A stretch of DNA of 64,000 nt from Parapedobacter sp042666505. Its GTDB lineage: Bacteria > Bacteroidota > Bacteroidia > Sphingobacteriales > Sphingobacteriaceae. Position 1 is the stretch's first letter, and every line of letters begins with the position of its first letter. A program made the position numbers and the translations under genes. Shown here one piece after another: positions 1-9,243 of the stretch. Where the stretch lies: NCBI RefSeq assembly GCF_042666505.1, contig NZ_JBHTDN010000003.1, positions 496,001 to 560,000 of the forward strand, read 5' to 3'. The notes beneath the pieces are model-generated. The model had not been told where the DNA came from and searched no databases. It was given only the letters and a program-made list of their open reading frames with translations.

Positions 1-93
1 TAAAAACTTTTGAAAGATTATAAAAAACCAACAAAACTTACCTTGATGTTGTTTTGGATAGCGAGGAAATCGGAAAAAATTTTATCGATTTGG
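1..93. other. AT-rich left edge, no gene called
   Basis: This stretch is much richer in A and T than the genes beside it. On the plus strand, the frame beginning at base 3 reads as plausible protein from about base 24 to a stop near 134, overlapping the ilvA 3' end, but it has an in-frame TAA at 21-23 and no start codon. It may be the decayed tail of a convergent gene or chance. A weak inverted repeat (AAATCG at 67-72, CGATTT at 86-91) lies just past the ilvA stop. Confidence 0.3.
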
Positions 94-1326
94 TTAAATC
101 AAATATTCAAATAAGGTCTGGTCGCTGTTCACTTCTTTGAAGTCAAACCGGTGGGTACGCATGCGCGCTATCAAGGCGTCGTAATCGGAAGCATTCTGTA
201 ATTCGATACCTACCAGCGCCGGTCCGCGTTCGCGTTGTGTTTTTTTGATGAACTCAAAGCGCGTAATGTCATCGTGAGGCCCCAATACATCATTGACAAA
301 CACTTTTAGCGCCCCCGGGCGCTGGGGGAAACGGACAATGAAGTAGTGCTTTAAGCCTTCATACAATAGGGATAGCTCTTTGATTTCGCCCATTCGGTCG
401 ATATCGTTATTGCCGCCGCTTATGATGCATACGACATTTTTTCCCGTTATTTTATCGCCGTAAAAATCAAGGGCAGCTACAGCCAGGGCGCCGGCCGGTT
501 CGGCCACGATGGCGTCTTTGTTATACAGTTCAAGAATGGTGGTGCATATCCTTCCTTCAGGGATGAGATGCATGTCATCCAGCAGTTGGTGGCAATATTG
601 ATAAGTCAAATCACCGATGCGTTTTACAGCGGCACCATCAACGAAGCGATTGATTTCAGCAAGTGTAACGGGGCCGCCGTGCTCCAAGGCCGTTTTCATG
701 GAAGGCGCTCCCGCGGGTTCCACGCCATAGATGTGGATTCGGGGATTTTTCGCTTTGAGATAGGTGCCCGTTCCAGCGGCGAGGCCGCCTCCGCCTATGG
801 GGATGATGACAACGTCTGTTTCAGGTCGATCCTGCAAAATCTCTACGCCTACGGTTCCCTGTCCTTCGATGATTGCCGGGTCATCGAAAGGATGGACGAA
901 GGTCATATTGTGCGCATGGGCATATGCCAATGCCGCCCGCTGACAATCGTCAAAGGTATCCCCGGTAAGAATGATTTCAATTGATCCCTGGCCGAACATT
1001 TCCGTTTGGCTGATTTTCTGCCGGGGGGTCGGTTCGGGCATAAAGATCACCCCGGTGATGCCGAGCCGTTTGCAGGAAAAGGCTACCCCTTGCGCGTGGT
1101 TGCCGGCACTTGCGCAAACGACGCCTTTTTTTCTGTCGGCTTCGGAAAGCAGGCTGATTTTGTTAAAGGCACCCCGCAATTTATAAGATCTAACGACCTG
1201 TAAGTCCTCCCGTTTGAGGAAGATGGACGCGTGGTATTTTTCCGAAAGCCGTTGGCTGTATTGCAACGGAGTATGCGCGACCACCTCCTGTAAACGATGG
1301 GAAGCCGATTCGATCTGTTTAATCAT
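94..1326 (-). CDS. ilvA: threonine ammonia-lyase, biosynthetic
   Basis: A PLP enzyme deaminating threonine to 2-oxobutyrate, the entry to isoleucine synthesis. The 410-residue product has the PLP lysine in SYKLRGA (K49), the SAGNHAQG motif near residue 73 and the phosphate-binding glycine loop GGGG at 178-181. After about residue 325 a single ACT-like regulatory region follows, as in the short biosynthetic form of Firmicutes and Bacteroidetes. Its ATG overlaps the leuB stop by four bases (ATGA), so translation is probably coupled. It is the last gene of the branched-chain cluster. Isoleucine feedback control is expected from the family, not visible here. Confidence 0.95.
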   Translation of the reverse strand: MIKQIESASHRLQEVVAHTPLQYSQRLSEKYHASIFLKREDLQVVRSYKLRGAFNKISLLSEADRKKGVVCASAGNHAQGVAFSCKRLGITGVIFMPEPTPRQKISQTEMFGQGSIEIILTGDTFDDCQRAALAYAHAHNMTFVHPFDDPAIIEGQGTVGVEILQDRPETDVVIIPIGGGGLAAGTGTYLKAKNPRIHIYGVEPAGAPSMKTALEHGGPVTLAEINRFVDGAAVKRIGDLTYQYCHQLLDDMHLIPEGRICTTILELYNKDAIVAEPAGALAVAALDFYGDKITGKNVVCIISGGNNDIDRMGEIKELSLLYEGLKHYFIVRFPQRPGALKVFVNDVLGPHDDITRFEFIKKTQRERGPALVGIELQNASDYDALIARMRTHRFDFKEVNSDQTLFEYLI

Positions 1327-2414
1327 TGAACAGGTGTTTCAGCGGTTTCCGGCAGACCGATCTGAGCGGCCAGCCAGTCGCCTACTTCGCTGGTCTTATA
1401 GGCTTTGTTTTTTCCTGCCAGGTCTTCGGTCACGATCCCTTCTGCCAACGATTTGTCGACTACCGATCGAATAAGAGCAGCTTCTTCTTTCAAGCCGAAA
1501 GCGTCTTCGAACAGCATGGCTGCAGAAAGTACGGTTGCCAAAGGGTTGGCAATGTCTTTTCCAGCGGCCTGCGGATAAGAGCCATGGATCGGTTCAAACA
1601 GGGACGTATGCAAACCAACGGATGCCGAGGGCATCAAGCCCATAGACCCCGAGATTACGGAAGCCTCATCGGTCAGGATATCACCAAAGAGGTTTTCGGT
1701 GATGATCACGTCATAAGAGGATGGCCATTGTACCAAACGCATGGCTACGGCATCCACAAATTCGTAGCTAACTTCCACTTCAGGAAAATCCTTCTCCATA
1801 TCCTGCACGGTTTCCCGCCACAGTCGCGAACTTTCCAATACATTGGCCTTATCCACACAACACAGCTTTTTGCGGCGGTTCATGGCCATCTCAAAGCCCA
1901 ATTTAGCCAATCGCTGTACTTCTTCGCGCGTATAGGTACACGTGTCGAAAGCGGTGTCCCCGTTGTCTTTCCGTCCCCGTTCGCCGAAGTAGATGCCACC
2001 GGTTAGCTCGCGGAGAATAATCAAATCGGTTCCTTCGATCCGCTCCCTTTTCAACGGAGAGTTGTCGATCAGGGAAGGAAAGGTAAAGGTAGGACGGACG
2101 TTGGCAAAAAGCCCCAACTTTTTGCGCATCTTCAGAAGCCCTTGCTCGGGTCGTACGGGTGCCTTCGGATCATTGTCGTAACGTGGGTGGCCAATGGCAC
2201 CAAACAACACCGCATCGGCGGCCAGGCAAATCTCGTGGGTAGCATCCGGATACGGATCGCCAACTGCATCAATGGCGGCAGCACCTGTTAATGCCGAAGT
2301 CCAATGTATTTTGTGGCCGAACTTTCCGGCTACCGCATCCACTACTTTTACAGCCTGATCAACTACTTCCGGTCCAATTCCATCACCGGGTAGAAGTGCA
2401 ATATTTAATTCCAT
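1323..2414 (-). CDS. leuB: 3-isopropylmalate dehydrogenase
   Basis: Catalyses NAD-dependent oxidative decarboxylation of 3-isopropylmalate in leucine synthesis; it may also act on 3-methylmalate if the neighbouring citramalate synthase-like enzyme is active. The 363-residue protein begins with the family motif LLPGDGIGPEV and contains the catalytic region KANVLESSRLW and the metal-site motif NLFGDILTDEAS. The length is normal. It lies downstream of the leuA2-like gene across a 69-base spacer made largely of 7-bp tandem units, and overlaps ilvA by four bases. Confidence 0.96.
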   Translation of the reverse strand: MELNIALLPGDGIGPEVVDQAVKVVDAVAGKFGHKIHWTSALTGAAAIDAVGDPYPDATHEICLAADAVLFGAIGHPRYDNDPKAPVRPEQGLLKMRKKLGLFANVRPTFTFPSLIDNSPLKRERIEGTDLIILRELTGGIYFGERGRKDNGDTAFDTCTYTREEVQRLAKLGFEMAMNRRKKLCCVDKANVLESSRLWRETVQDMEKDFPEVEVSYEFVDAVAMRLVQWPSSYDVIITENLFGDILTDEASVISGSMGLMPSASVGLHTSLFEPIHGSYPQAAGKDIANPLATVLSAAMLFEDAFGLKEEAALIRSVVDKSLAEGIVTEDLAGKNKAYKTSEVGDWLAAQIGLPETAETPVQ

Positions 2415-2420
2415 TTTTTA

Positions 2421-2469
2421 TAAAGTCAAAAGTTAAAAGTCAAAAATAAAAAAATCCGGAAGTCCGAAT
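2421..2469. repeat. 7-bp tandem units between leuA2-like gene and leuB
   Basis: The spacer divides into consecutive 7-bp units on the plus strand: taaagtc, aaaagtt, aaaagtc, then more degenerate units to 2469. A 16-base stretch, 2423-2438, recurs exactly at 11834-11849 in the leader of ilvN in the same cluster. No function is known to me. Confidence 0.65.
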
Positions 2470-2483
2470 AGTTAAATCTCAAA

Positions 2484-4046
2484 TCATCTACTGTCCATTG
2501 TCTCCAATCCAACAGTACGCGCCGCGTTCAAGACGATGTTCAGCATCTTTTGGGTGGCTTTGATGGCAGAGACCGTCTGGTCGGAGTCCAATCCGCGGGT
2601 GGAGAAGGTCCGCTCACTCGTTTCCCAGGTGATGGTGGTTTCACAAAGTGCGTCCGAACTGCTGCCCGGCGCGATGCGGACGTTATAATCAATTAGATTT
2701 GGCAACTGGATGTGATTCTTGGCGTACGCCATCGTCAGGGCATTCATGAACGCATCAAATTGTCCATCTCCCTGCGCATGCTCCTCAAACAGTTGGCCGT
2801 GGATCCGTATCGCGATCGTCGCCGAAGGGCGAAGACCTTTGGCGTGATTGAGCACGTAAGACTCCACAAAAATCTTTTCATCATGCGCCTTGGTGGTGAG
2901 TACGTCCGAAATGATATAGGGCAGGTCATCCATCGTGACCGTCTCCTTTTTGTCGCCCAGCTCAATAACCCGTTGGGTCACTTTTTTCAGGTCTTCCTCG
3001 TTCAGCTTCAATCCCAGTTCCTGAAGGTTCTTCTCGATGTTCGCTTTCCCCGATGTTTTCCCCAGCGCATATTTGCGTTTTCGTCCAAAACGTTCCGGCA
3101 ACAGATCGTTAAAGTACAGGTTATTCTTATTATCGCCGTCGGCATGGATACCGGCCGTTTGGGTGAATACATTATCACCGACAATGGGCTTGTTGGCGGG
3201 TATCCGAACGCCCGAGAAATTTTCCACCAGCTTACTCACGGTATAGATGGCCGACTCCTGAATGCCGATTTCCACATCATCTAAAAAGTCGTTGATGACC
3301 GCTACGGCACTCGCCAATGGAGCGTTTCCCGCACGTTCACCCATTCCGTTTACGGTCAGGTGCAGTCCTTTGATTCCGGCTTTCACGGCCTCCAGCACGT
3401 TTGCGGTACCGAGATCATAATCGTTATGGGCATGAAAGTCGAAATGAATTTGCGGATAGCGTTTCCGCAGCGCTGAAATGTACGCAAACGTTTCGGAGGG
3501 AGTCAGCACGCCCAACGTGTCGGGCAGCATGATCCGGTCAACGGGCTGTGAAGCCAGAAAATCCAGGTATTCCGTGACGTATTCGGGAGAGTGGCGCATC
3601 CCATTGCTCCAGTCTTCGAGGTATACATTGGTGCGGATCCCGTTTCGTGCGGCCTGTTCGATGACCGTGGCGATTTCCAGAAAATGTTGTTGAGGTGTTT
3701 TCCGAAGCTGGTGCGTTAGGTGGTTCAGCGAACCTTTGGTCAGCAGGTTTTGCACGTTTACACCCGCTTGCTGCATCCAGGCAATGGATACTCCGTTATC
3801 CACGAAAGAAAGCACTTCTACACGGTCCCGGTATCCGTTGTTTTCCGCCCAATTAGTAATGGTTTTTACCGCTTCAAATTCCCCTTGGGAAACTCTTGCC
3901 GAGGCGACTTCCACACGGTCGACGCGGAGTTTCTCCAGCAGCAGTTGGACGATGGTAAGCTTTTCCGAAACCGAAAACGACACGCCCGAGGTTTGTTCAC
4001 CATCGCGCAGTGTCGTGTCCATGATTTCTATCTTCCTTCTTTCCAT
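2484..4046 (-). CDS. alpha-isopropylmalate synthase family enzyme, possibly (R)-citramalate synthase
   Basis: A second LeuA-type enzyme in the cluster, 520 residues. The TIM-barrel domain starts with MDTTLRDGEQTSG and carries the metal-binding HAHNDYD motif near residue 207 and the NGMGERAGNAP motif near 240. A C-terminal LeuA-dimer-like regulatory region follows from about residue 390. It differs clearly from the canonical LeuA at 6079-7608 (HCHNDLG, no HADGDNKNN segment). Homologs include citramalate synthases making (R)-citramalate from pyruvate and acetyl-CoA, which LeuCD and LeuB convert to 2-oxobutyrate. Placement between leuD and leuB-ilvA fits that role, but an alternative substrate is possible; the activity is inferred. 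Confidence 0.8.
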   Translation of the reverse strand: MERRKIEIMDTTLRDGEQTSGVSFSVSEKLTIVQLLLEKLRVDRVEVASARVSQGEFEAVKTITNWAENNGYRDRVEVLSFVDNGVSIAWMQQAGVNVQNLLTKGSLNHLTHQLRKTPQQHFLEIATVIEQAARNGIRTNVYLEDWSNGMRHSPEYVTEYLDFLASQPVDRIMLPDTLGVLTPSETFAYISALRKRYPQIHFDFHAHNDYDLGTANVLEAVKAGIKGLHLTVNGMGERAGNAPLASAVAVINDFLDDVEIGIQESAIYTVSKLVENFSGVRIPANKPIVGDNVFTQTAGIHADGDNKNNLYFNDLLPERFGRKRKYALGKTSGKANIEKNLQELGLKLNEEDLKKVTQRVIELGDKKETVTMDDLPYIISDVLTTKAHDEKIFVESYVLNHAKGLRPSATIAIRIHGQLFEEHAQGDGQFDAFMNALTMAYAKNHIQLPNLIDYNVRIAPGSSSDALCETTITWETSERTFSTRGLDSDQTVSAIKATQKMLNIVLNAARTVGLETMDSR

Positions 4047-4048
4047 CG

Positions 4049-4645
4049 TTATAGCGGAAGGGTTTTCGAAAATTCTTCGATATCAGATTTCATGTTGAGC
4101 AGGTAGTCGATGTCGTCAAACCCATTCATCATGTTTCCTTTTTTGTAACTGTTAATGTCAAATGATTCCTTTTCGCCGGTTGCCAGTAGCGTAACGGTCT
4201 GTTCGGGTAAGTTTACCTCCAGTTCCGTATTCGGATCGGCATAAATTTCCGCAAAGATCCGTTCCAGGAAGTCTGCACTCACCTGCACCGGCAATACGCC
4301 AATGTTGAGGCAGTTGTTCCGGAAGATATCGGCGAAAAAACTCGATATGACGCAGCGGAAACCGTAGTCATAAATTGCCCAGGCTGCGTGCTCTCGGGAA
4401 GATCCTGAACCAAAGTTTTTACCCCCCACCAGGATTTTTCCCCGATAGGTCGGATCGTTTAAAACGAAATCTGCCTTGGGGGTATTGTCCGCGTTATACC
4501 GCCAATCGCGGAACAGGTTGTCACCGAATCCCACGCGTTCCGTAGCTTTCAAAAACCGGGCGGGGATGATCTGGTCCGTATCAACGTTTTCGATGGGCAG
4601 CGGTACTGCCGTACTTTTCAATATATTAAAACTGTCGTATGCCAT
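4049..4645 (-). CDS. leuD: 3-isopropylmalate dehydratase small subunit
   Basis: The small subunit of isopropylmalate isomerase, working with LeuC to convert 2-isopropylmalate to 3-isopropylmalate. The 198-residue protein shows the swivelling-domain signature GKNFGSGSSREHA near residue 76 and the N-terminal DTDQIIPARFLK motif. It starts four bases after the leuC stop and ends two bases before the next ATG, so leuC, leuD and the leuA2-like gene are tightly coupled. Confidence 0.96.
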   Translation of the reverse strand: MAYDSFNILKSTAVPLPIENVDTDQIIPARFLKATERVGFGDNLFRDWRYNADNTPKADFVLNDPTYRGKILVGGKNFGSGSSREHAAWAIYDYGFRCVISSFFADIFRNNCLNIGVLPVQVSADFLERIFAEIYADPNTELEVNLPEQTVTLLATGEKESFDINSYKKGNMMNGFDDIDYLLNMKSDIEEFSKTLPL

Positions 4646-4649
4646 GTCG

Positions 4650-6047
4650 TTATTGGATAAGGGTCCTTGGATCGGTTACTTTTCCGGTTACCGCTGCTGC
4701 CGCCGCTACCAATGGGCTGGCCAGCAAAGTTCGGGCACCGGGGCCCTGACGGCCTTCGAAATTACGGTTTGAGGTGCTTACCGCGTACTTACCGGCCGGG
4801 ATTTTGTCGTCGTTCATGGCCAGGCAAGCCGAACATCCAGGCTGCCTCAACGTGAAGCCCGCTTCAGTGAGGATGTCAAGAATGCCCTCTTGTTTGATTT
4901 GCTCTTCTACTACGTGTGACCCCGGTACCAACCAAACGGTTACATCATCGGCTTTGCGCTTTCCCTTTACGAGTGAGGCAAACGCTCGGAAATCCTCGAT
5001 GCGCCCGTTGGTGCAGCTTCCCACAAACACGTAGTCGATTTTCTTGCCCATCATGGGTTCTCCTTCGTGAAATCCCATGTAACCCAGGGATTTTTCGTAG
5101 GTGGCCTTGCCGCCTTCCACCTGTTCTGCAGAGGGAATTTCATCGGTAATGCCAATGCCCATGCCCGGATTGGTTCCATACGTAATCATGGGTTCGATTT
5201 CGGAACCGTCAAAAACCAGTTCCTTGTCAAATACGGCATCCTCATCGGTCTTCAGCGTTTTCCAATAAGCCATGGCTTTGTCCCAATCCGCTCCCTTCGG
5301 ACTGAATTCCCGGCCTTCGATGTAGTCAAAGGTGGTTTGGTCTGGAGCAATCATTCCACCGCGGGCACCCATTTCGATGCTCAGGTTACATACGGTCATG
5401 CGGCCCTCCATGGTCATTTGCTCGAATACATTGCCTGCATACTCCACGAAATAGCCAGTGGCGCCGGATGTGGTCAGTTTGGAAATGATAAATAAGGCCA
5501 CATCCTTGGGAAGGACCCCTTTGCCCAATACACCATTGATGGTGATGCGCATCTTTTTCGGCTTCGGCTGCATAATGCATTGGGTGGACAATACCATCTC
5601 CACCTCCGATGTGCCGATGCCAAATGCGATGGCGCCGAATGCACCGTGGGTTGAGGTATGCGAATCACCGCAGACGATCGTAGCGCCCGGTTGGGTGATG
5701 CCGTTTTCCGGCCCGATCACGTGGACAATCCCATTCTTGTAGTGTCCCAATCCCCAATGCCGGATGCCATATTCTTTTGTGTTTTCTTCCAACGCTTTCA
5801 ACTGGTTGGCAGACAAGGGATCCTGCACGGGCTTATCCTGATCAATTGTCGGCGTGTTATGATCGGCCGTCGCAAATGTGCGCTCGGGATACAATACACG
5901 GATCCCGCGATTCCTCAGTCCCAGAAATGCCACCGGACTGGTCACTTCGTGAATAAGATGCCGATCAATAAATAACACATCAGGCCCCCCCTCGATCTTT
6001 CGCACTACGTGTGCGTCCCATACCTTGTCAAATAATGTCTTACTCAT
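4650..6047 (-). CDS. leuC: 3-isopropylmalate dehydratase large subunit
   Basis: The aconitase-family large subunit of isopropylmalate isomerase, 465 residues, a normal length. The three expected [4Fe-4S] cysteine ligands are present: C345 in GSCTNGR and C405 and C408 in GCSACLAMN. The N-terminal motif HVVRKIEGGPDVLFIDRHL is typical of bacterial LeuC. It lies 31 bases downstream of leuA and is coupled to leuD. Confidence 0.96.
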   Translation of the reverse strand: MSKTLFDKVWDAHVVRKIEGGPDVLFIDRHLIHEVTSPVAFLGLRNRGIRVLYPERTFATADHNTPTIDQDKPVQDPLSANQLKALEENTKEYGIRHWGLGHYKNGIVHVIGPENGITQPGATIVCGDSHTSTHGAFGAIAFGIGTSEVEMVLSTQCIMQPKPKKMRITINGVLGKGVLPKDVALFIISKLTTSGATGYFVEYAGNVFEQMTMEGRMTVCNLSIEMGARGGMIAPDQTTFDYIEGREFSPKGADWDKAMAYWKTLKTDEDAVFDKELVFDGSEIEPMITYGTNPGMGIGITDEIPSAEQVEGGKATYEKSLGYMGFHEGEPMMGKKIDYVFVGSCTNGRIEDFRAFASLVKGKRKADDVTVWLVPGSHVVEEQIKQEGILDILTEAGFTLRQPGCSACLAMNDDKIPAGKYAVSTSNRNFEGRQGPGARTLLASPLVAAAAAVTGKVTDPRTLIQ

Positions 6048-6078
6048 TTTTATAGTTGTTGTTTTGTTTTTTAACCCC

Positions 6079-7608
6079 TTAATAACTCACCGTGTCCAAT
6101 ACAATGAACTTGTTTAATGCATCCAAATAAGCATTGGCTGATGCCCGGACAATATCCGTACTGAATCCGTAGCCCATGTAGGATTTGTCTTCATACACTA
6201 CCCGCATATCCACCTTACTGACATCGTCGCTGCCGCCGTGGATAGAGTGGATATTGAATTCTTTGATTTCTACGTGTTTTCCCGTGATTTGCTCAATGGC
6301 TTTAATGGTAGCACTTACCGGTCCATTGCCAGCCGCTGTGGCTGTGTATTCCTCTCCATTGTATCCCAGTTTGATAGTTGCTACGGGAGCTTCCTGATCA
6401 CCGGTGGTTACCTGCAATGCATTGATGGCAATTCCGTTTTTGAAGCTTTCTTCCGTTTTATGCCCCATCAACTGCAACAGGTCGTCGTCCTTAAGTTCCT
6501 TTTTCACGTCGGCCAACTCAAGAAACCGCTGGTAAACCTGATCGAGATCTATGCGCTCGATGGTATAACCCAAACGTTCCAGGTGGTGCCTGAGGGCATG
6601 GCGGCCGCTGCGGGCTGTCAAAATAATTTCCGATTGGTCGATACCGACGTCTTCGGGATTGATGATTTCGTAGTTTTCACGATGTTTGAGCACCCCATCC
6701 TGATGGATGCCGGAACTGTGGGCGAAAGCATTTCTACCCACGATGGCTTTGTTCGGCTGCACGGGCATGCGCATCATGCGACTCACCGTCGTACTGAGCG
6801 GATACAGCTGTTTCGTGTTGATCTGGGTATGTAACCCCAGTGATTGATGGGTTTTCAAGGCCATCACCACTTCTTCCAACGACGTATTCCCCGCCCGTTC
6901 GCCGATGCCGTTGATCGTGCATTCAACCTGACGCGCACCATTTTGTAAGCCTGCCAGACTGTTAGCCGTAGCCAGTCCCAAGTCGTTGTGGCAATGTACC
7001 GAGATGATGGCCCGATCGATATTTTTGACGTTTTCTTTCAAGTAGTTGATCTTCGCGCCATATTGCTCCGGAAGGCAATACCCATTGGTGTCGGGAATAT
7101 TGACCACGGTTGCGCCCGCGGCGATGACGGCCTCAATCATCCGGGCCAGGTACTCGTTATCTGCTCTTCCTGCGTCTTCTGCATAGAACTCAACATCTTC
7201 CACAAAAGACTTGGCGTACTTAACGGCTTCCACCGCTCGCTCCAGGATGGCCTCCCGGGTGCTGTTGAATTTGTATTTAATATGCATATCGGACGAGCCG
7301 ATACCTGTATGGATACGCGGTCTTTTGGCATATTTCAGTGCTTCGGCAGCACGGTCGATGTCGCCTTTGATAGACCTCGTGAGGGCACAGACGGTTGGTT
7401 CTTTAACCAACTTGGAGATCTCCACCACACTGTTGAAATCCCCGGGGCTCGAAATCGGGAATCCCGCTTCAATCACATCCACGCCCAACGCTTCCAACGC
7501 TTCGGCGATGATAAGCTTCTCGGGAGTGGTCAATTGCGAACCCGGCACCTGCTCTCCATCCCGGAGGGTGGTGTCAAAAACATATATGCGATTTGGATCG
7601 TGCAACAT
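6079..7608 (-). CDS. leuA: 2-isopropylmalate synthase
   Basis: Condenses 2-oxoisovalerate with acetyl-CoA, the first committed step of leucine synthesis. The 509-residue protein has the N-terminal FDTTLRDGEQVPG motif, the metal-binding VHCHNDLGLATAN motif near residue 200, the NGIGERAGN motif near 235 and a C-terminal LeuA allosteric domain from about residue 380. It is the canonical bacterial long form and the better candidate for true LeuA of the two homologs in the cluster. Leucine feedback inhibition is expected from the C-terminal domain. Confidence 0.95.
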   Translation of the reverse strand: MLHDPNRIYVFDTTLRDGEQVPGSQLTTPEKLIIAEALEALGVDVIEAGFPISSPGDFNSVVEISKLVKEPTVCALTRSIKGDIDRAAEALKYAKRPRIHTGIGSSDMHIKYKFNSTREAILERAVEAVKYAKSFVEDVEFYAEDAGRADNEYLARMIEAVIAAGATVVNIPDTNGYCLPEQYGAKINYLKENVKNIDRAIISVHCHNDLGLATANSLAGLQNGARQVECTINGIGERAGNTSLEEVVMALKTHQSLGLHTQINTKQLYPLSTTVSRMMRMPVQPNKAIVGRNAFAHSSGIHQDGVLKHRENYEIINPEDVGIDQSEIILTARSGRHALRHHLERLGYTIERIDLDQVYQRFLELADVKKELKDDDLLQLMGHKTEESFKNGIAINALQVTTGDQEAPVATIKLGYNGEEYTATAAGNGPVSATIKAIEQITGKHVEIKEFNIHSIHGGSDDVSKVDMRVVYEDKSYMGYGFSTDIVRASANAYLDALNKFIVLDTVSY

Positions 7609-7653
7609 AATACGTTGTTTTTTTTGTTTCAGTTATGCGTTATAGCCGCCTGC

Positions 7654-9120
7654 TTAATAAGCAAGTTCGTTTATCTCTTCGATTACCTGTACTTCTCCTT
7701 TTTCCAATACGATTCTCTTTTCCAAACAACTGGGTAACTGCGTCTCGTAGTGGCCGACATAAATCAGCGTTTTTCCGAAACCACATAATTCATCGACCAC
7801 GGCATTGAAAAGTGTCGTTTGTGATTGGTCAAGTCCTTGGCACGGTTCATCCAATATCAACAACGGTGGGTTTTTGATGATGGTTCGGGCCAGCAAAACC
7901 AACCGCTGTTTTCCTAAAGGCAACGTGGTAATTAGCCGGTCTTTATCTGCCGTTAGATCAAAAAAAGCCAAGAGTTGATGGATCTTCTGTTGCTTTTCGT
8001 AGCTTACGTGTCTGAATAAGCCGATGCTATCATAGAACCCCGAGGCAATTGCTTGCCATACGGACGCGGTTTTATCAAAATACCAATGCAGTTCGGGAGA
8101 GATGAGACCGATACGTTCCTTAATTTCCCAAATGCTTTCACCGCTACCGCGCCGATGGCCAAAAAGCCGGATGCGGTTGGCATAAGCTTGCGGATGATCG
8201 CCCGTAATCAGGCTTAGCAACGTCGATTTTCCCGAACCGTTATGCCCTTGGAGTAACCACTTCTCACCCCTTCGAACCGTCCAATCAACCCCGCTTAATA
8301 CCTGTTTCTCACCATAGCGGATGTGGATATTCTCCATCTCAACCATGATGTCGGCGGAAAACGCCGGTACTTCCCGCAAAAAGGGCGGTAATTCCTTCGG
8401 TATGCGGTTTGTATCTTTTGACAGCATCCCTACGGAGTCCACTTGCCTGAGCTTACCATCTGCAATTTCGGCAAACCGGTTGATGCAACGAGGCAGGTTT
8501 GTCTCATTCGTAACCAGCACAAGCTGTACACCGTCGGCAGCATGTCCGTCGAAAAAGTCATTCAGCTTTTGGCGCGATGCCTTATCCAGTCCGGTGTAGG
8601 GTTCATCCACGATGAGTAGCTGCGGTTTTAACCAAAGTGCTTTGACCAGTTGCAATTTTTTGTGTTCGCCGCTGGAGAGCTCAATCAATTGCGTGTTTTT
8701 CAGGTCCGCCGGGCCAAAAAGATCAAGGTACGGCGTCAGGTCCTCCATGGAAAGATCCTCGGATTTGGCATAGGCTGCTAACTCCGCGTACACCGTCAGC
8801 GTGTCGTTTTTTTGCTGTTTGTTATAACGCTGTTGGTAGTAAAAATTGCGGTCCCCTTCCAGGTTGGTAAACTGATACCAATTGGAGACATACAGGACAC
8901 GCGGCGGCCTGGGAGACTCCCGATCAAAGTGAATGCGGATGGTGCCGCTTGTTTTTTCAAGTCCTGCCAGTGCTTTTGCCAACGCGCTTTTACCCGAACC
9001 GCTTTTTCCTCCGATCAGCCAAAACTCATCACGGTGGATTTGCCAGTCCAATTGATCCAGTACCACCTGATGTGCATACTGTAGGTTCAATTGGGCGATA
9101 TGGACAAATATGTCAGTCAT
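7654..9120 (-). CDS. double ATP-binding cassette protein, ModF-like
   Basis: A soluble protein of 488 residues with two ABC cassettes and no membrane span. Cassette one has Walker A GGKSGSGKS (37-45), signature LSSGEHKK and Walker B LLIVDEPYTGLD; cassette two has GHNGSGKST, a degenerate signature LPLGKQR and LLILDEPCQGLD. Both appear able to bind ATP. The layout resembles ModF/PhrA-type proteins of unknown role. I chose the ATG at 9120 over an upstream in-frame TTG. It lies between ilvC and leuA with its own candidate promoter. Why it sits inside a branched-chain amino acid cluster is not known. Confidence 0.85.
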   Translation of the reverse strand: MTDIFVHIAQLNLQYAHQVVLDQLDWQIHRDEFWLIGGKSGSGKSALAKALAGLEKTSGTIRIHFDRESPRPPRVLYVSNWYQFTNLEGDRNFYYQQRYNKQQKNDTLTVYAELAAYAKSEDLSMEDLTPYLDLFGPADLKNTQLIELSSGEHKKLQLVKALWLKPQLLIVDEPYTGLDKASRQKLNDFFDGHAADGVQLVLVTNETNLPRCINRFAEIADGKLRQVDSVGMLSKDTNRIPKELPPFLREVPAFSADIMVEMENIHIRYGEKQVLSGVDWTVRRGEKWLLQGHNGSGKSTLLSLITGDHPQAYANRIRLFGHRRGSGESIWEIKERIGLISPELHWYFDKTASVWQAIASGFYDSIGLFRHVSYEKQQKIHQLLAFFDLTADKDRLITTLPLGKQRLVLLARTIIKNPPLLILDEPCQGLDQSQTTLFNAVVDELCGFGKTLIYVGHYETQLPSCLEKRIVLEKGEVQVIEEINELAY

Positions 9121-9132
9121 TGTTGTAAGATA

Positions 9133-9163
9133 CAAACTTATGCAAAATGCCGCTGATATGCAA
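9133..9163 (-). promoter_or_regulatory. candidate promoter of the ABC-leu-ilvA part
   Basis: Read on the minus strand there is a TTG at 9163-9161, a 20-base spacer and TAAGTTTG at 9140-9133, matching the Bacteroidetes -33/-7 pattern. The start codon at 9120 is close downstream, implying a very short leader. It follows the strong hairpin after ilvC, so the distal genes could be transcribed independently. Confidence 0.45.
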
Positions 9164-9189
9164 TGATGCGTATTTTGCTGCCAATAAGT

Positions 9190-9234
9190 GATCCGGACCG
9201 GTTACGGATCGTGTCCCTTTTTCCGGTCCGGATC
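9190..9234 (-). terminator. strong GC-rich hairpin after ilvC
   Basis: GATCCGGACCGG at 9190-9201 and CCGGTCCGGATC at 9223-9234 form a perfect 12-bp stem around a 21-base loop, nine bases past the ilvC stop. There is no T-run after it on the minus strand, so it is either a weak terminator or a 3' stabilising or processing structure inside the cluster. Confidence 0.6.
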
Positions 9235-9243
9235 GAGGTGTTG

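Noticed and set aside
3..134. Plus-strand frame resembling the end of a protein at the left edge
   Set aside because: It has an in-frame TAA at 21-23, lacks a start, and lies across the ilvA 3' end; at best a decayed remnant.
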